Assembly (NCBI RefSeq): GCF_000004075.3 | Contig: NC_026655.2 | Coordinates: 26,335,489-26,399,488, forward strand | Source of the DNA: Cucumis sativus | Taxonomy: Eukaryota; Streptophyta; Magnoliopsida; Cucurbitales; Cucurbitaceae | Direction: 5' to 3' | Length of the DNA stretch: 64,000 bases | Shown: positions 61,256 to 64,000 of the stretch, in pieces | Layout of the letters: every line of letters starts with the position of its first letter | Position numbering within the stretch: position 1 is the stretch's first letter | The notes under the pieces: model-generated | The model's input: only the letters and a program-made list of their open reading frames with translations | Told to the model about the DNA's origin: nothing | Databases searched by the model: none | Position numbers and translations under genes: made by a program

Positions 61256-64000
61256 ATGCCTACTGTAGTTGATGCCATGCTCGGGAACGGAGTTGTTGGG
61301 ATTCTATCTGAGTCTTGTAACAAGTGGGAAAGAAGGGTGCCTCTAGCACCGGAACACTGTGCTCGACTTCTGCATGGAGGAAAGCAGAAAACTGGAATAT
61401 CTCGTATAATTATTCAGCCATCAACCAAACGCATCTATCATGATGCACAATACGAGGATGTAGGCTGTGAAATTTCAGAGGATTTATCGGAATGCGGTCT
61501 CATTCTGGGTGTCAAACAACCCAAGGTGTGATAAGTTCATTTTATTTACCTTTGCCCATTTTGTTGATTTATATTTCGAAGAACAGATGATTGATTCAGG
61601 TTTTTTTGGCAGCTGGAGATGATTCTTCCTGACAGAGCATATGGCTTCTTCTCCCACACTCACAAAGCGCAAAAGGAAAACATGCCTTTACTAGATAAGG
61701 TACCACACCTGTTGGATTTTTACTTGACAACTATGCATTCCTTTCGACAAATAGTTGTTGGATTTTTACTTGACAACTGTGCATTCCTTTCGACAAATAG
61801 TTGTTGGATTTTTACTTGACAACTGTGCATTCCTTTCGATAAATAGTTTTCTTCTAATCTTCTATTTGGCATTCAGATATTAACAGAAAAGGCATCATTA
61901 TATGATTACGAGCTTATAGTTGGAGATCACGGAAAAAGGTTACTTGCATTTGGAAAATTTGCTGGCAGAGCTGGATTTATAGACATTTTGCATGGATTAG
62001 GACAGAGTATGCTTCATTTCTGGAATACTTTTTTAACGTTTGATTTGTGATATTTTCCTGTCTAGTCAATTCAATTGAAATATACTTAGGGGTGAAGAGG
62101 GGAGGGGGTTTGTGATTTTGAGTAGGCCGAGCCAATAAATTTAACTTAATTCATATATCTAGGCTTTGTTATCAGTGAAATTTGTCTTATAGAAACCACA
62201 AGAATCTATCTATGCTTCAAATTCTCTTCAATAATTTGATTCTGTATTAGAGTGGTCATCAACCAAAACTCAATTTGTTTCTGCATTTTATGTCTTCTTC
62301 TTGCCCACTTCAAATCTTTTAAATTGAGTTTGATTTTTTCCCTTTTACATGCAAAACATGGAGACAGTTGAATGCTCTGTTATAATAAATAATGATAATA
62401 TCCCAAAAAATGGTTATCTGTGCAGGATATTTGAGCCTTGGAATTTCCACTCCTTTCCTGTCGCTGGGTATGTCATACATGTATACATCCCTGGCTGCTG
62501 CAAAGGCTGCAGTGATATCTGTGGGTGAGGAGATTGCAACACAGGGCTTGCCACCGGAGATTTGTCCATTGGTCATTGTGTTTACTGGTTCAGGAAATGG
62601 TATTATATATTTTAATTGATTGACCTTTTCAAAATTCATAGTATTTAGAGCTACAAATCCACAAGCTGCTCATGATTGTTTTCTCCCTATAATCCCAACC
62701 CAAACTTTTATGCACGACTATTCATATTGGTTGATTTTTTTGGTTATAGAAATAGAAATTGTATTAATTCATAAAACGTTTTGAGAAAAATAAAAATATT
62801 AGAAAATCAAGCATTTAGAGTACTAAGATATAAGAATGGTTCCAAAATTTAAATTTTTATAGTTTTGGTTAAACAAAAAGTGAGAAATAAAATTCGTTTC
62901 TAGATAATTTATCACTATGCTTTTTCATCATATGATATACAAACCTTCATTTTCACCCAAAACCAGAGGAAGGGCTGACACTGCCCACATGAAGAATATC
63001 CCACCTCCTGCAAACGTTGAGAATTGAACTACCTCAAAATCAACCACAGGAATTAAACTTCGCCATGTTAAAATTTTATCCATTTTATAAAACCCCCTTT
63101 TCACTGACTGATACAAACAAAACGAAGTAGACTTACGAGAATATCTCCCTAGCCACAGCCAATACACCTGATATATTCACATTAAATAATGGGATTACCA
63201 TTACCCAGGCACCTTAACTATTTTGATTTTAATACAATTTTCCAATCAAAGAAGCTAACTTTGGTGTATTTTATAATCCATTTTAATATTTTAAGACACT
63301 TTTCCAATCAAAGAACTTTTTTGTTTGTTTGTTTGTGGAGAATCAAATAATTGACCTTTGGGCTAGTAATTGATGCCTCATCCACTAAGCTATACTCAAT
63401 TAGCTTTATAAGAATAACCTTGTGATCTTACATACCAAAGAAGTTAAAAAGAGCAACAGACTGAAAGAAGACAGATCCCAAAAAGTTTGTTACAGCTTTT
63501 TTGGGAAGTTGTAAACTTGTGCTTCAATGAAATTACCTTATATGGACAACCTGAAAATAGGTCAATTAGTTTTGGCATATACTATCGACTGATGTGAACT
63601 CCAAAAAGAAAAGCAATATCCTAATATGCAAATACATTTGTTTTCAAACTATTGAATTACTGACAGATCAACTTTCAAGTTTCTCATGCAATTATCTCAT
63701 AAAGAAAGTGACCGTTACATTGGCTTGAATAAGTCCTCTATATGTTTTTTGAATTACTGAATCACAGTTGATTGACTTTCAAGTTTTTCATGTATCAATT
63801 ATGTTATAAAGATAGTGACCGTTGCATTGGTTCGCATACATCCTCCACGAATTTGATCTCCCTTTGATTCCTGTGCAGTTTCTCATGGAGCACAAGAAAT
63901 TTTCAAGCTTCTTCCTCACACTTTTGTGGACCCGAGTAAACTTCCAGAAATTTGTGGGAAGGTGGGTTCCAGGTACCCCTTCATATATCCTATTCACAAA
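61256..64000 (+). CDS. LKR/SDH: Lysine-ketoglutarate reductase/saccharopine dehydrogenase (5' part; runs off the window)
   Basis: Five coding exons are visible: 61256-61525, 61613-61699, 61877-62006, 62426-62599 and 63879-63961, with the next intron starting at 63962. They encode the first 248 residues of a protein that is about 1060 aa in Arabidopsis (from memory). The visible part is the N-terminal LKR domain, which condenses lysine with 2-oxoglutarate using NADPH to form saccharopine; the SDH half that splits saccharopine lies outside. Recognition rests on LGNGVVGILSE, NKWERR, FFSHTHKAQKENMPLLDK, YELIVGDHGKRLLAFG, AAAKAAVISVGEEIA and EIFKLLPHTFV. There is no signal or transit peptide, consistent with a cytosolic enzyme. 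I use the ATG at 61256; the TTG just upstream is not a plausible plant start. Intron 2 has a 46-bp minisatellite and intron 4 a SINE-like remnant. Confidence 0.95.
61711..61848 (+). repeat. 46-bp minisatellite, three copies, in LKR/SDH intron 2
   Basis: Three perfect-register copies at 61711-61756, 61757-61802 and 61803-61848, each beginning gttggatttttacttgacaa. Copies differ by only one or two bases (ACTATG versus ACTGTG, CGACAA versus CGATAA). The array starts 11 nt after the exon 2 donor and ends about 28 nt before the next acceptor. Confidence 0.95.
63335..63408 (-). repeat. tRNA-derived SINE-like remnant in LKR/SDH intron 4
   Basis: Read on the minus strand: GAGTATAGCTTAGTGGATGA (A-box-like) followed about 35 bases later by AGGTCAATTATTTGATTCTCC (decayed B box). 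The spacing and order match a tRNA-derived SINE head or a degraded tRNA-like sequence. No intact tRNA gene is present. Confidence 0.4.

Noticed and set aside
1..64000. CRISPR arrays, bacterial operons, phage or plasmid elements
   Set aside because: The introns, gene types and promoter motifs are those of a plant nuclear genome, and the tandem repeats seen lack the spacer structure of CRISPR.

Overview
This is nuclear DNA from a flowering plant, almost certainly a eudicot. All coding regions are split by AT-rich introns with GT-AG borders (one GC-AG), intergenic DNA is very AT-rich and gene-poor, and every recognisable protein is a typical plant type. The repeat style (degenerate TCTATCA...TGATAGA elements, tRNA-like SINE remnants) reminds me of cucurbit genomes, but that is an impression from memory, not a proof. 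I joined exons by hand; reading phase closes in all seven genes.

Layout from left to right. (1) 5980-9588, + strand: a secreted pectin methylesterase, 4 exons, 394 aa. (2) 11168-16209, - strand: a flavin-dependent monooxygenase very close to Arabidopsis FMO1, the pipecolate N-hydroxylase of systemic acquired resistance; 5 exons, 517 aa. (3) 16.4-27.2 kb: a gene desert with decayed repeats and one telo-box/G-box cluster. (4) 27285-30739, - strand: sucrose synthase, 12 coding exons, 806 aa, with a probable leader intron up to about 31.9 kb. (5) 32-41.4 kb: a second gene-poor stretch with two unexplained GC-richer pockets. (6) 41485-44049, + strand: translation initiation factor eIF3 subunit k, 8 exons, 231 aa. 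(7) 46243-48719, + strand: a FYVE-SYLF endosomal/autophagy protein (CFS1-like), 4 exons, 469 aa. (8) 50166-52490, - strand: RAD51 recombinase, 9 exons, 340 aa. (9) 52.9-60.4 kb: a third gene-poor stretch with tandem duplications and MITE-like DNA. (10) 61256 to the window end, + strand: the first five coding exons (248 aa) of the bifunctional lysine-degrading enzyme LKR/SDH.

The genes look like an ordinary plant neighbourhood of unrelated functions, not an operon or a tight biosynthetic cluster. The one functional link is that FMO1 consumes lysine-derived pipecolate while LKR/SDH diverts lysine to saccharopine, 45 kb apart; this may well be chance. The most readable regulatory DNA is at RAD51 (E2F and site II elements), FMO1 (TATA box, G-box, W-boxes) and LKR/SDH (several ACGT/ABRE-like boxes and a nine-codon upstream ORF). 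I found no previously undescribed system that I could defend. The best unexplained leads are a 51-codon coding-like ORF near 34.2 kb, a GC-rich pocket near 37.5 kb and a dispersed MITE-like family that also sits inside introns.
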